Assembly (NCBI RefSeq): GCF_008704655.1
Contig: NZ_CP023688.1
Span: forward strand, 6,888,001-6,952,000
DNA length: 64,000 nucleotides
Reading direction: 5' to 3'
Origin: Streptomyces rimosus
GTDB lineage: Bacteria > Actinomycetota > Actinomycetes > Streptomycetales > Streptomycetaceae
Positions within the stretch are counted from its first letter, which is position 1, and each line of letters opens with the position of its first letter. A program made the translations under genes and the position numbers. The notes under the pieces are model-generated. The model ran no database searches and had not been told where the DNA came from. It saw only the letters and a program-made list of their open reading frames with translations. This document shows, piece after piece, positions 54,963-62,789 of the stretch.

Positions 54963-56389
54963 GCCCCCACCTCGCTCCCCGGCCCCGCCCCGCCGCCCGT
55001 ACCGGCACCCCCGACCACACCAGCACCGCCCGTACCGGAGCCCCCGGAGTCCCCCGCCCCCGGAGCACCCCCCACCCGATCCACCCGCCGCCAAAGCTCC
55101 GCCAGCGAATCACCGGGTCGCACCGGCAGTGCCTTCCAGCCCGCCTCCTGGAGCATCCGCAACCGCTCCTCCAGCGGCAGCCGCGGCTGACCACCGGTGG
55201 AGCGGAATCCGGTGCCCCGCGACCAGGCGTCGCTGTCCAGTACGAAGGCGACTGCCGCGCCGCCGCGCCGCCGCATCCGTCCGGCCACCGCGGTCTGTTC
55301 CTCGTCGAGGTCGCCGAAGAATGCCACCAGCAGCCCTTCGTTGCCGCTGCGCAGGACGTCATACGCCCGGGCCAGGCCGGGTTCGTCGGATTGGTCGACC
55401 ACGGCCAGGGTGTCCAGCAGGAGGCCGGCGGTGTCGGCGGATTCGGCGCCGCCCGCCCAGCCGCCGGTTCCGTCGGGGCCCGGTACGGACATGCCAGAGT
55501 CGGTCAGAAAACGGACCGAGAAACCGCGCTCCAGAAGGTGGACCGCAGCCGACGCGGCGCCCGACACCGCCCACTCGAACGCCGAGTCGGGGCCGGAACC
55601 CTGATGGGCCGTGCGCCGCGTGTCGAGCAGGACCGTGCAGTGGGCCCGCTGCGGCTGCTCCTCGCGGCGGACCATCAGCTCGCCGTAGCGCGCGGTGGAG
55701 CGCCAGTGGACGCGGCGCAGGTCGTCGCCGTGGCGGTAGCCGCGGGGGATCACGTCGTCCTCGCCGGCCAGGGCGAGCGAGCGCTGGCGGCCGTCGCCGT
55801 ACCCGGACGCCTCGCCCGCGAGCCGGACCGGCGGCAGGGGTTCGACCCGCGGCACGACGGTCAGCGTGTCGTGGTCGCTGAAGGAGCGGGTCAGCTCGCA
55901 CATGCCGAACGGGTCGGAGAGCCGCAGCTGCAGCGGCCCCAGCGGATAGCGCCCGCGCAGGTCGGAACGGACCCGGTAGGACACCTCCCGGCGGCCCCCG
56001 GCCTCGACCCGGTCGAGCACGAAGCGCGGGCGCGGGCCCAGTACGTACGGCACGCGGTCCTGGAGCATCAGCACACCGGTGGGCAGCCGCGAGACGTTCT
56101 CGACGCGCAGCCGCACCCGCGATTCGGCGGTGGCCGGCACCCGGGCGGGGGAGAGGGTACGGCTGCCCGCGACCCGGTAGCGGGTGCGGTACAGCACGAT
56201 CGCGCACACCAGGGGGAGCACGGCCAGCAGCAGCCCGACGCGGAGCAGGTCCGTCTGCCCGAGGGCGTACGCGCACACGGCGGCCGCGACGCCCGCCGCC
56301 AGGAAGGACCGGCCGCGCGTCGTCAGCCCGGCGAAGGCGGCCCGCAGACCGCCGCGCTCCGGCGCGCCCTCGATCCCCCCGGCCGTCAT
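54959..56389 (-). CDS. DUF58 domain protein
   Basis: About 476 residues. Two hydrophobic helices near the N-terminus (RSFLAAGVAAAVCAYAL, LRVGLLLAVLPLVCAIVLY) are followed by a beta-rich region (RYPLGPLQLRLSDPFGMCE). The DUF58 core is DVIPRGYRHGDDLRRVHWRSTARYGELMVRREEQ, leading into a vWA-like part (CTVLLDTRR). The C-terminal 40 residues are Gly/Ala/Thr-rich. DUF58 proteins accompany MoxR ATPases and transglutaminases in envelope assembly. Its ATG overlaps the moxR stop by ATGA, and its stop overlaps the next start in the same way. Confidence 0.9.
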   Translation of the reverse strand: MTAGGIEGAPERGGLRAAFAGLTTRGRSFLAAGVAAAVCAYALGQTDLLRVGLLLAVLPLVCAIVLYRTRYRVAGSRTLSPARVPATAESRVRLRVENVSRLPTGVLMLQDRVPYVLGPRPRFVLDRVEAGGRREVSYRVRSDLRGRYPLGPLQLRLSDPFGMCELTRSFSDHDTLTVVPRVEPLPPVRLAGEASGYGDGRQRSLALAGEDDVIPRGYRHGDDLRRVHWRSTARYGELMVRREEQPQRAHCTVLLDTRRTAHQGSGPDSAFEWAVSGAASAAVHLLERGFSVRFLTDSGMSVPGPDGTGGWAGGAESADTAGLLLDTLAVVDQSDEPGLARAYDVLRSGNEGLLVAFFGDLDEEQTAVAGRMRRRGGAAVAFVLDSDAWSRGTGFRSTGGQPRLPLEERLRMLQEAGWKALPVRPGDSLAELWRRVDRVGGAPGAGDSGGSGTGGAGVVGGAGTGGGAGPGSEVGA

Positions 56390-57447
56390 CAGTACCCCCG
56401 CAGGCCGGGCGGCTGCCCCGGGTGGGGCCTGGGCCACTGCTGCGCCGAGGGGTCGGGCACCGGTGTGCGGCGCAGGATCTCGCCCACGACCTGCTCGGAC
56501 GTACGGCGGTTGAGCTGGGCCTGCGCGGTCGGCAGCAGCCGGTGGGCCAGCACCGCCACCGCGAGCGCCTGCACGTCGTCCGGGAGGGCGTACTCCCGGC
56601 CGGCCAGCGCCGCCGCGGCCTTCGCCGCGCGCAGCAGGTGCAGTGTCGCCCGCGGCGAGGCGCCGAGGCGCAGATCGGGGTGGCTGCGGGTGGCGGCGAC
56701 CAGGTCCACGGCGTATCTGCGCACCGCTTCGGCGACGTGGACCGTGCGGACCGCGTCGATCAGCTTCAGTATCTCGTCGGCGTGCGCGACCGGCTGGAGG
56801 TCGTCCAGGGGCGAGGCGGCGCCGTGCACGTCCAGCATCTGCAGCTCGGCGTCCGGGCTCGGGTAGCCGATCGAGACGCGGGCCATGAAGCGGTCCCGCT
56901 GCGCCTCGGGCAGCGGATACGTGCCCTCCATCTCGACCGGGTTCTGGGTGGCGACGACCATGAAGGGGGCGGGCAGCTCGTACGTCTGGCCGTCCACCGT
57001 GACCTGGCGCTCCTCCATCGACTCCAGCAGCGCCGACTGGGTCTTGGGGGAGGCACGGTTGATCTCGTCGCCGATCACGACCTGGGCGAAGACCGCGCCG
57101 GGCTTGAACTCGAAGTCGCGGCGCTGCTGGTCGAAGACGCTGACGCCGGTGATGTCCGACGGCAGCAGGTCGGGGGTGAACTGGATGCGCCGCACCGAGC
57201 AGTCGATGGAGCGGGCCAGCGCCTTGGCGAGCATCGTCTTGCCGACGCCCGGCACGTCCTCGATGAGCAGATGGCCCTCCGCGAGCAGCACGGTCAGCGC
57301 GAGCCGCACGACCTCCGGCTTGCCCTCGATCACGCCCTCCACCGACCTGCGGACCCGCTCCGCCGTGGTGGTCAGATCGCCCCGCGCGCCCGGCTCCGTC
57401 CGCGCGGGGGGACCCCCAAGGCTCGCTTGCTCGTCAAAGGTCGTCAC
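56389..57447 (-). CDS. MoxR family AAA+ ATPase
   Basis: A 352-residue AAA+ ATPase. Walker A is EDVPGVGKTMLAKALA, Walker B VVIGDEINRASPKTQSALLESMEE, sensor 1 MVVATQNPVEMEGTYPLPEAQRDRFM, and sensor 2 is LGASPRATLHLLRAAKA. MoxR proteins work as chaperone-like remodelers on vWA or DUF58 partners; the partner is encoded directly downstream with a 1-bp-type overlap. GTG 57447 follows GAGGAGGG. It heads the moxR-DUF58-small ORF-transglutaminase operon. Confidence 0.93.
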   Translation of the reverse strand: MTTFDEQASLGGPPARTEPGARGDLTTTAERVRRSVEGVIEGKPEVVRLALTVLLAEGHLLIEDVPGVGKTMLAKALARSIDCSVRRIQFTPDLLPSDITGVSVFDQQRRDFEFKPGAVFAQVVIGDEINRASPKTQSALLESMEERQVTVDGQTYELPAPFMVVATQNPVEMEGTYPLPEAQRDRFMARVSIGYPSPDAELQMLDVHGAASPLDDLQPVAHADEILKLIDAVRTVHVAEAVRRYAVDLVAATRSHPDLRLGASPRATLHLLRAAKAAAALAGREYALPDDVQALAVAVLAHRLLPTAQAQLNRRTSEQVVGEILRRTPVPDPSAQQWPRPHPGQPPGLRGY

Positions 57448-57723
57448 CCGGCCCTCCTCGGCCCTTCCCCGCGCCCCGCGGCACGCGGGACACCCAACTG
57501 CGGGCGCACGTCCTCCGTACGGACCGGCCCTCCCCGTCGAGCGCCGCCGGGCCCCTCGGCCGCGGCAACGCCACGTAGGCATTCTCGCCGTCCACGCCGC
57601 TTCGCGTCATGGCCTGTGGATAACTCGCGCGCCGGCCCCCGCCGCACGGCCGCGCACCCGCCCGCGGACCCACGCCGGCCGGCGCCGGCTTTCCGCGGCC
57701 ACCCGCTGAGCAGCGCGAACGAC

Positions 57724-57752
57724 GGGGCCGGACGGACGGACCGCCCGGCCCC
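57724..57752 (-). terminator. terminator after the carbonic anhydrase gene, within a 357-bp gap
   Basis: GGGGCCGG (57724-57731) pairs with CCGGCCCC (57745-57752), with an inner CGG/CCG helix. It lies downstream of the carbonic anhydrase stop on the reverse strand. The rest of the gap (57448-57723) should hold the moxR promoter, but no convincing hexamers are seen. Confidence 0.6.
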
Positions 57753-57804
57753 GCTGTCATGGATCACGGCCTCCCGGCCGCGGATCACCGTCGTCCCCCG
57801 GCGC

Positions 57805-58362
57805 CTACTTCGGGTCGACCTCCCGCAGCAGACCGGTCGTCACATCGAAGACAAAGCCCCGCACATCGTCCGTGTGCAGCAGGAACGGGGAGGTCCGCAC
57901 CCGCTCGATGGACTGGCGGACGTCCTCGTCGAGGTCCTTGAACGCCTCGACCGCCCAGTTGGGCCGCTGGCCGACCTCGGCCGCCAGCTCGTGGCGGAAC
58001 TCCTCGGTCAGGTTCAGCAGGCCGCAGCCCGTGTGGTGGATGAGCACGACGGAGCGGGTGCCCAGCGCCCGCTGGCTGATCGTCAGGGAGCGGATGATGT
58101 CGTCGGTGACGACGCCGCCCGCGTTGCGGATGGTGTGGCAGTCGCCGAGCGAGAGGCCCAGCGCGTCGTGGAGGTCCAGCCGGGCGTCCATACAGGCCAC
58201 GACGGCGACCTTCAGGACGGGGCGGGCGTCCATCCCCGGGTCGGTGAAGGCGGCGGCGTACTGTTTGTTGGCCTCGACGAGGCGGTCGGTGACCGTGCCG
58301 GCCGCGGGGGCCAGGGCGCTGTCGGCGGACGGGGGCAGCGGCTGAGAGGCAGGTATCGACAT
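57805..58362 (-). CDS. beta-class carbonic anhydrase
   Basis: A 185-residue enzyme. Zinc ligands and the catalytic dyad are clear: Cys and Asp/Arg in ACMDARLD, His and Cys in IHHTGCGLLNL. IRNAGGVVTDDIIRSL is the family core. It interconverts CO2 and bicarbonate in the cytoplasm. ATG 58362 has TACCGT (58369-58374 on the reverse strand) ending 6 bases before it and no ribosome binding site, so it is probably leaderless. It is divergent from the division cluster promoter. Confidence 0.92.
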   Translation of the reverse strand: MSIPASQPLPPSADSALAPAAGTVTDRLVEANKQYAAAFTDPGMDARPVLKVAVVACMDARLDLHDALGLSLGDCHTIRNAGGVVTDDIIRSLTISQRALGTRSVVLIHHTGCGLLNLTEEFRHELAAEVGQRPNWAVEAFKDLDEDVRQSIERVRTSPFLLHTDDVRGFVFDVTTGLLREVDPK

Positions 58363-58368
58363 AGCAAC

Positions 58369-58374
58369 ACGGTA
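58369..58374 (-). promoter_or_regulatory. -10 element for a leaderless carbonic anhydrase transcript
   Basis: On the reverse strand TACCGT ends 6 bases before ATG 58362. Confidence 0.45.
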
Positions 58375-58600
58375 AAGGGCACCGGCCGGTAAGGCTGCAC
58401 GTGGGAGCGGGCATAGGGGGGCACTACGGCGTCCTGTGAGGTTTTCCACACGCCCCGCCGGGCGCCGCCGATCGGGTGAAAGCGGCCTTTTCGCCCCGGT
58501 CGCGGCCGCTCGCCCGGCCCGTCCCGCGGCGCTCCCGGGCCATTCGAAAACCGCGCGGAACCACCCCGGCGGCCGGTGCGGGACGCGCGGAACCGGTTGA

Positions 58601-58628
58601 TTGACCCCGCGCGGCAGTGGACTAAAGT
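58601..58628 (+). promoter_or_regulatory. division cluster promoter upstream of rsmH
   Basis: TTGACC (58601-58606) and TAAAGT (58623-58628) are separated by 16 bases, giving a start near 58635 and a leader of about 220 bases. The 493-bp interval from 58363 to 58855 contains no other gene; 58375-58600 shows nothing recognisable. Confidence 0.6.
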
Positions 58629-58641
58629 GGCGCGAAGTGGG
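58617..58641 (+). promoter_or_regulatory. three GTGG repeats at 10-bp spacing, like an MraZ box
   Basis: GTGG begins at 58617, 58627 and 58637, each repeat preceded by A and separated by exactly one helical turn; the last reads GTGGG. MraZ, the repressor of division clusters, binds direct GTGGG or AAAGTG-type repeats of this periodicity between promoter and rsmH. The repeats overlap the -10 and start site here. No mraZ gene is in the window. Confidence 0.5.
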
Positions 58642-58855
58642 AGGCGTGACGCTCTCCTTGGATCCCGAATCTTTCGCGTGCGATCTGCACGTACGGCTCG
58701 GCCTCCTCCCGCTCCAACCGGTCCGCCGACGGCACTTCCCCGTCGTCGGAGGGCCACTTCCCCTTCAGAGCGGGCGGGGACCAAGCGGTACGTGCGGCAT
58801 TCCCCCAGCCAGCGGCCGGGGGGACCCACCTGCCGCCCACCCCATCGGAAGGCGC

Positions 58856-59815
58856 ATGAGCAGCAACGATCGCCACGTACCCGTCATGCTCCAGCGGTGT
58901 CTGGACATGCTCGCCCCCGCGCTCGCCGAGCCCGGCGCGGTCGTCGTCGACTGCACGCTCGGCCTCGGAGGGCACAGCGAGGCGCTGCTCGCCACGTTCC
59001 CGGCCGCCCGCCTGATCGCCCTCGACCGGGACCCGGCCGCGCTGAAGCTGGCGGGGGAGCGCCTGGCCCCCTACGGGGACCGCGCCACCCTCGTGCACGC
59101 CGTCTACGACGAGCTGCCGGAGGTCCTGGCCCGCCTCGGCGTCCCGCGCGTCCAGGGTGTCCTGTTCGACCTCGGCGTCTCCTCCATGCAGCTGGACGAG
59201 GCCGACCGCGGCTTCGCGTACGCGCAGGACGCGCCGCTCGACATGCGCATGGACCAGACGACCGGCATCAGCGCCGCCGAGGTCCTCAACACCTACCCGC
59301 CCGGCGAACTGGTCCGCATCCTGCGCGCCTACGGGGAGGAGAAGCAGGCCAAGCGGATCGTCGAGGCGGTCGTACGGGAGCGCGCCAAGGAGCCCTTCAC
59401 GAACAGCGCGCGCCTGGTGGAGCTGATCCGCGACGCGCTGCCGCAGGCCGCGAAGCGCACCGGCGGCAACCCCGCCAAGCGCACGTTCCAGGCGCTGCGC
59501 ATCGAGGTCAACGCCGAGCTGGCCGCCGTGGAGAGCGCCGTACCGGCCGCCGTGCGGGCCCTCGCCGTGGGCGGCCGGATCGCGGTGCTCGCGTACCACT
59601 CGCTGGAGGACCGCATCGTCAAGCAGGTCCTCGCGGCCGGCGCGGCCCACACCGCGCCGCCCGGCCTGCCCGTCGTCCCCGAGCAGTACCAGCCGCGCCT
59701 GAAGCTGCTCACCCGCGGCGCCGAGCTGCCGACCGAAGAGGAGATCGCCGAGAACCGGCGCGCGGCCCCCGCCCGGCTGCGCGGCGCCGAGCGCATCCGC
59801 GAGGACATCGCGTGA
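58856..59815 (+). CDS. rsmH: 16S rRNA (cytosine-1402-N4)-methyltransferase
   Basis: A 319-residue SAM methyltransferase. The start [17 protein letters not shown] is followed by the SAM motif [15 protein letters not shown], then [30 protein letters not shown] and [12 protein letters not shown], and [12 protein letters not shown]. It methylates C1402 of 16S rRNA and is the usual first gene of the division cluster. ATG 58856 follows GGAAGG. The frame stays open upstream to a GTG at 58646, but that extension lacks family similarity. The stop overlaps the next start (GTGA). Confidence 0.95.
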   Translation: MSSNDRHVPVMLQRCLDMLAPALAEPGAVVVDCTLGLGGHSEALLATFPAARLIALDRDPAALKLAGERLAPYGDRATLVHAVYDELPEVLARLGVPRVQGVLFDLGVSSMQLDEADRGFAYAQDAPLDMRMDQTTGISAAEVLNTYPPGELVRILRAYGEEKQAKRIVEAVVRERAKEPFTNSARLVELIRDALPQAAKRTGGNPAKRTFQALRIEVNAELAAVESAVPAAVRALAVGGRIAVLAYHSLEDRIVKQVLAAGAAHTAPPGLPVVPEQYQPRLKLLTRGAELPTEEEIAENRRAAPARLRGAERIREDIA

Positions 59816-60408
59816 ACCGGCCGGGGCGGGCGCGCTCGGGGCCGGGCCGGCTCTCGGGCCTGTTCGCCTCCGGCCCCGGCGGCACACCGGCGCGTACGCC
59901 GTTCGTGCTCCTGGTGGTGGTGCTCCTCGGCTCCGGTCTGATCACGCTGCTGCTGCTCAATTCCGCGCTCAACCAGGGCTCCTTCGAGCTGAGCAAGCTG
60001 GAGAAGCGGACCGACGAGCTGAAGGACGAGCAGCAGGCGCTCCAGCAGGAGGTGGACGCCTTCTCCGCGCCCGGCGCCCTGGAGCAGCGCGCCCGCGAGC
60101 TGGGCATGGTCCCCGGCGGCAGCCCGGCGTTCCTGGAGCCGGACGGCACCGTACGGGGCAAGCCGAGCAAGGCCGCGGGCGGCGGCGTCGGCCCGATGAG
60201 CGCGCCCGGCCCGTCGCGGCTCGCCGTCCCCGCGCCGCGGCCCGCGCCGGGCCCCGCGGCCGCACCGGCCGCCGGCCCCCGGCCGTCCGCCGGGCCGCGT
60301 CCCGCGCCCACCGCCCCGGACGCGCCGCTGCCCGACCATCCCATGCCCGCCCTCACCGCGCCCGGCCGCCCGCTGCCCGGGTCCGCACCGACGACCTCCG
60401 GCAGGTGA
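59812..60408 (+). CDS. ftsL: FtsL-like septum formation protein
   Basis: A 198-residue bitopic protein. A short basic cytoplasmic N-terminus leads to one transmembrane helix ([20 protein letters not shown]), then an extracellular leucine-zipper-like coil ([42 protein letters not shown]). A 90-residue Pro/Ala-rich tail follows, long for the family. FtsL connects FtsQ, FtsB and the FtsW/FtsI synthase at the septum. The GTG overlaps the rsmH stop codon. Position between rsmH and ftsI supports the call even though the sequence is poorly conserved. Confidence 0.87.
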   Translation: MNRPGRARSGPGRLSGLFASGPGGTPARTPFVLLVVVLLGSGLITLLLLNSALNQGSFELSKLEKRTDELKDEQQALQQEVDAFSAPGALEQRARELGMVPGGSPAFLEPDGTVRGKPSKAAGGGVGPMSAPGPSRLAVPAPRPAPGPAAAPAAGPRPSAGPRPAPTAPDAPLPDHPMPALTAPGRPLPGSAPTTSGR

Positions 60409-60412
60409 GCCC

Positions 60413-60520
60413 GTGACGTACGAGAACACCGTGCCGTACGAGAACGCCGACGCCCTGCCCGATGCCGCGCCCGCGGCCTCCGTCGTACGGACGGCCGCAC
60501 CGGAGGAGGACGCCGTATGA
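60413..60520 (+). CDS. 35-residue micro-ORF coupled to ftsI
   Basis: From GTG 60413, four bases after the ftsL-like stop, a 35-codon frame (MTYENTVPYENADALPDAAP and onward) ends in TGA overlapping the ftsI ATG as ATGA. AGGTGA precedes it, and its end carries GGAGGAGG, the ftsI ribosome binding site. It contains a YEN repeat. It may work mainly by delivering ribosomes to ftsI; a functional peptide is possible but unproven. Confidence 0.45.
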   Translation: MTYENTVPYENADALPDAAPAASVVRTAAPEEDAV

Positions 60521-62772
60521 CCGACCCCAAGGGCCCCCGCTCCGGCAACGGCTCCGCGAACGGCTCCGGCCCCGGCCCGAAGGGCTCCGGAGCGAGGAGC
60601 ACGGGCGGGAAGACGCCCGGCAAGACACCCGGTAAGACCCCCGGCCCGAAGAGCACGGGCGCGAGCACCCCCGGCCCGAAGAGCCCCGGCACCGGCGCCA
60701 GACCGTCCGGTACCAAGCCGTCCGGCGCCAAAGCGTCCGGCACCAAGCCCCCGGCCCCCCGCCGCGTCCCCCGCCCCACCCCGCCCGACGGCCGCGCAGG
60801 CCAGTCCCGAGGCGGCCAGGCACGCGCCGGCCAGTCCCGTACCGGCCAGTCCCGCAGCACACCGCGCCCCGCCGCCCAGCGCTCCGCACCCAAGCGCGCC
60901 CCGGCCGCCCGCGGCCCCCGCCCCCGCTCCGGCCCCTCGACCCTGCGGCTGGGCAGCCCGCGCCCCCGGCTGCGCATGGTCTCCCTCGCGCTCACGCTGA
61001 TCATGCTGATCTTCGTGATCCGGCTGTTCCAGGTGCAGGCCGTGGACGCCGGCGCGTACGCCGCCAAGGCCAACGTCAACCGCTACGTCCCGGTCAAGCT
61101 GGCCGCCGAGCGCGGCGCGATCACCGACCGGGACGGCGTGGACCTGGCGACCACGGTGGACGCGTACGACATCACCGCCGACCCCAGCCTGCTCGCGCCC
61201 GACAAGATCAAGATCAAGGACGCCCCGCAGCAGGCCGCCGGGCTGCTCGCGCCGATCCTGGGCGAGGACCGGGCCGTCCTGGCCAAGAAGCTCGCCACGC
61301 CCGGCTCCCGCTACGTACGGCTCGCCCGGCAGCGGACCCCGCAGGTCTGGAAGCAGATCAAGGACCTGCGCAAGGCGCTGGACGCCAAGGCGGCCAAGGC
61401 GCCCAAGAGCAAGCCGCGCCCCAACGTGCTCGTCGGGATCTTCGCGGACAAGCACAGCAAGCGCGTCTACCCGAACAAGGACCTGGCCTCCGGCGTCCTC
61501 GGCTTCGTCAACAGCGAGGGCCGGGGCGGCGGCGGCCTGGAGGCCCGGCTCGACAAGCAGCTGGCGGGCAAGGACGGCAAGCTGGTCTACGCCCAGTCCG
61601 GCGGCCGCCGCGTCCCCACCGCCGACACCCAGGAGCACCCGGCCGTCCCGGGCACCGACATAGAGCTGACGCTGGACCGCGACATCCAGTGGATGGCCCA
61701 GCAGGCCATCACCAAGCAGGTCGCCGAGTCGCAGGCCGACCGGGGCTACGTCGTGGTCCAGGACACCAGGACCGGCGAGATCCTGGCCCTGGCCAACGCT
61801 CCCGGCTTCGACCCCAACGACATCTCCAAGGCCGACCCGGACGCGCTGGGCAACGCCGCCCTCACCGACGCCTTCGAACCCGGCTCCACCAGCAAGCTGA
61901 TGTCGATGGCCGCCGTCCTGGAGGAGGGCGCGGCGACCCCCGCCACCCGCGTCACCGTCCCCAACCGGCTGCACCGCGGCGACCGCAACTTCGCGGACGA
62001 CATCGACCACCCGACCTGGCACCTCACGCTGAACGGCGTCCTGGCCAAGTCCAGCAACATCGGCACCATCCTGGCCACCGAGCAGCTCGGCAAGACCCGT
62101 AAGGAGGCCAACCAGGTGCTCTACTCCTACCTGCGCAAGTTCGGGATCGGAAAGCCCACCGGGCTCGGCTTCCCGGGCGAGACCGCGGGTCTGCTGGCCC
62201 CGCCGCTGAAGTGGAGCACCTCGCAGCAGTACACCATCCCCTTCGGGCAGGGGCTGTCGCTCAACGCCGTCCAGGCCGCTTCGGTCTACTCGACCATCGC
62301 CAACGGCGGCGAGCGGATCGCCCCCACGCTCGTACGGGGCAGTACGGGCCCGGACGGCCACTACCAGGCCGCGCCGAAGCCGGAGAAGACCCGGGTGGTC
62401 AGCGAGAAGACCGCCAGGACACTGGCCACCATGCTCGAATCGGTGGTCGACGACAAGGAGGGCACCGGCGCCAAGGCGAAGATCGACGGGTACCGCGTCG
62501 GCGGCAAGACCGGCACGTCCAACCGGGTGGACCCGAAGACCGGCCGCTACCACGGCTACACCGCATCCTTCGCCGGGTTCGCGCCCGCCGACCAGCCCCG
62601 TATCACCGTCTACTGCGCCGTCCAGAACCCGACGAAGGGCAGCTACTTCGGCGGCCAGGTATGCGGCCCGATCTACCAGCAGGTCATGGAGTTCGCGCTC
62701 AAGACGCTCCAGGTCCCGCCGAGCGGCGCCCAGCCCCCGCGCCTGCCCGTCACCTTCAAGCCAGGCGAATGA
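60517..62772 (+). CDS. ftsI: penicillin-binding protein, septal transpeptidase FtsI
   Basis: A 751-residue class B penicillin-binding protein that cross-links septal peptidoglycan. About 145 cytoplasmic residues rich in Gly, Pro, Ser, Lys and Arg with GKTP and PSGTK repeats come first, much longer than in most bacteria. One transmembrane helix (MVSLALTLIMLIFVIRLFQVQA) follows, then the dimerisation region and transpeptidase domain. Active-site motifs are Ser/Lys in EPGSTSKLMS, KSSN and GGKTGTSN. It is coupled to the micro-ORF by ATGA and followed 17 bp later by murE. Confidence 0.95.
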   Translation: MTDPKGPRSGNGSANGSGPGPKGSGARSTGGKTPGKTPGKTPGPKSTGASTPGPKSPGTGARPSGTKPSGAKASGTKPPAPRRVPRPTPPDGRAGQSRGGQARAGQSRTGQSRSTPRPAAQRSAPKRAPAARGPRPRSGPSTLRLGSPRPRLRMVSLALTLIMLIFVIRLFQVQAVDAGAYAAKANVNRYVPVKLAAERGAITDRDGVDLATTVDAYDITADPSLLAPDKIKIKDAPQQAAGLLAPILGEDRAVLAKKLATPGSRYVRLARQRTPQVWKQIKDLRKALDAKAAKAPKSKPRPNVLVGIFADKHSKRVYPNKDLASGVLGFVNSEGRGGGGLEARLDKQLAGKDGKLVYAQSGGRRVPTADTQEHPAVPGTDIELTLDRDIQWMAQQAITKQVAESQADRGYVVVQDTRTGEILALANAPGFDPNDISKADPDALGNAALTDAFEPGSTSKLMSMAAVLEEGAATPATRVTVPNRLHRGDRNFADDIDHPTWHLTLNGVLAKSSNIGTILATEQLGKTRKEANQVLYSYLRKFGIGKPTGLGFPGETAGLLAPPLKWSTSQQYTIPFGQGLSLNAVQAASVYSTIANGGERIAPTLVRGSTGPDGHYQAAPKPEKTRVVSEKTARTLATMLESVVDDKEGTGAKAKIDGYRVGGKTGTSNRVDPKTGRYHGYTASFAGFAPADQPRITVYCAVQNPTKGSYFGGQVCGPIYQQVMEFALKTLQVPPSGAQPPRLPVTFKPGE

Positions 62773-62789
62773 AAACGAGGCAGGCCGCC

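Noticed and set aside
58646..58855. In-frame 70-codon N-terminal extension of rsmH starting at GTG 58646
   Set aside because: The conserved RsmH start is HVPVML just after ATG 58856, the extension has no family similarity, and the ribosome binding site would be one base from the GTG.
59329..62553. 1074-codon open frame on the reverse strand
   Set aside because: Antisense shadow of rsmH, ftsL-like and ftsI genes, with a low-complexity predicted protein and no domain.
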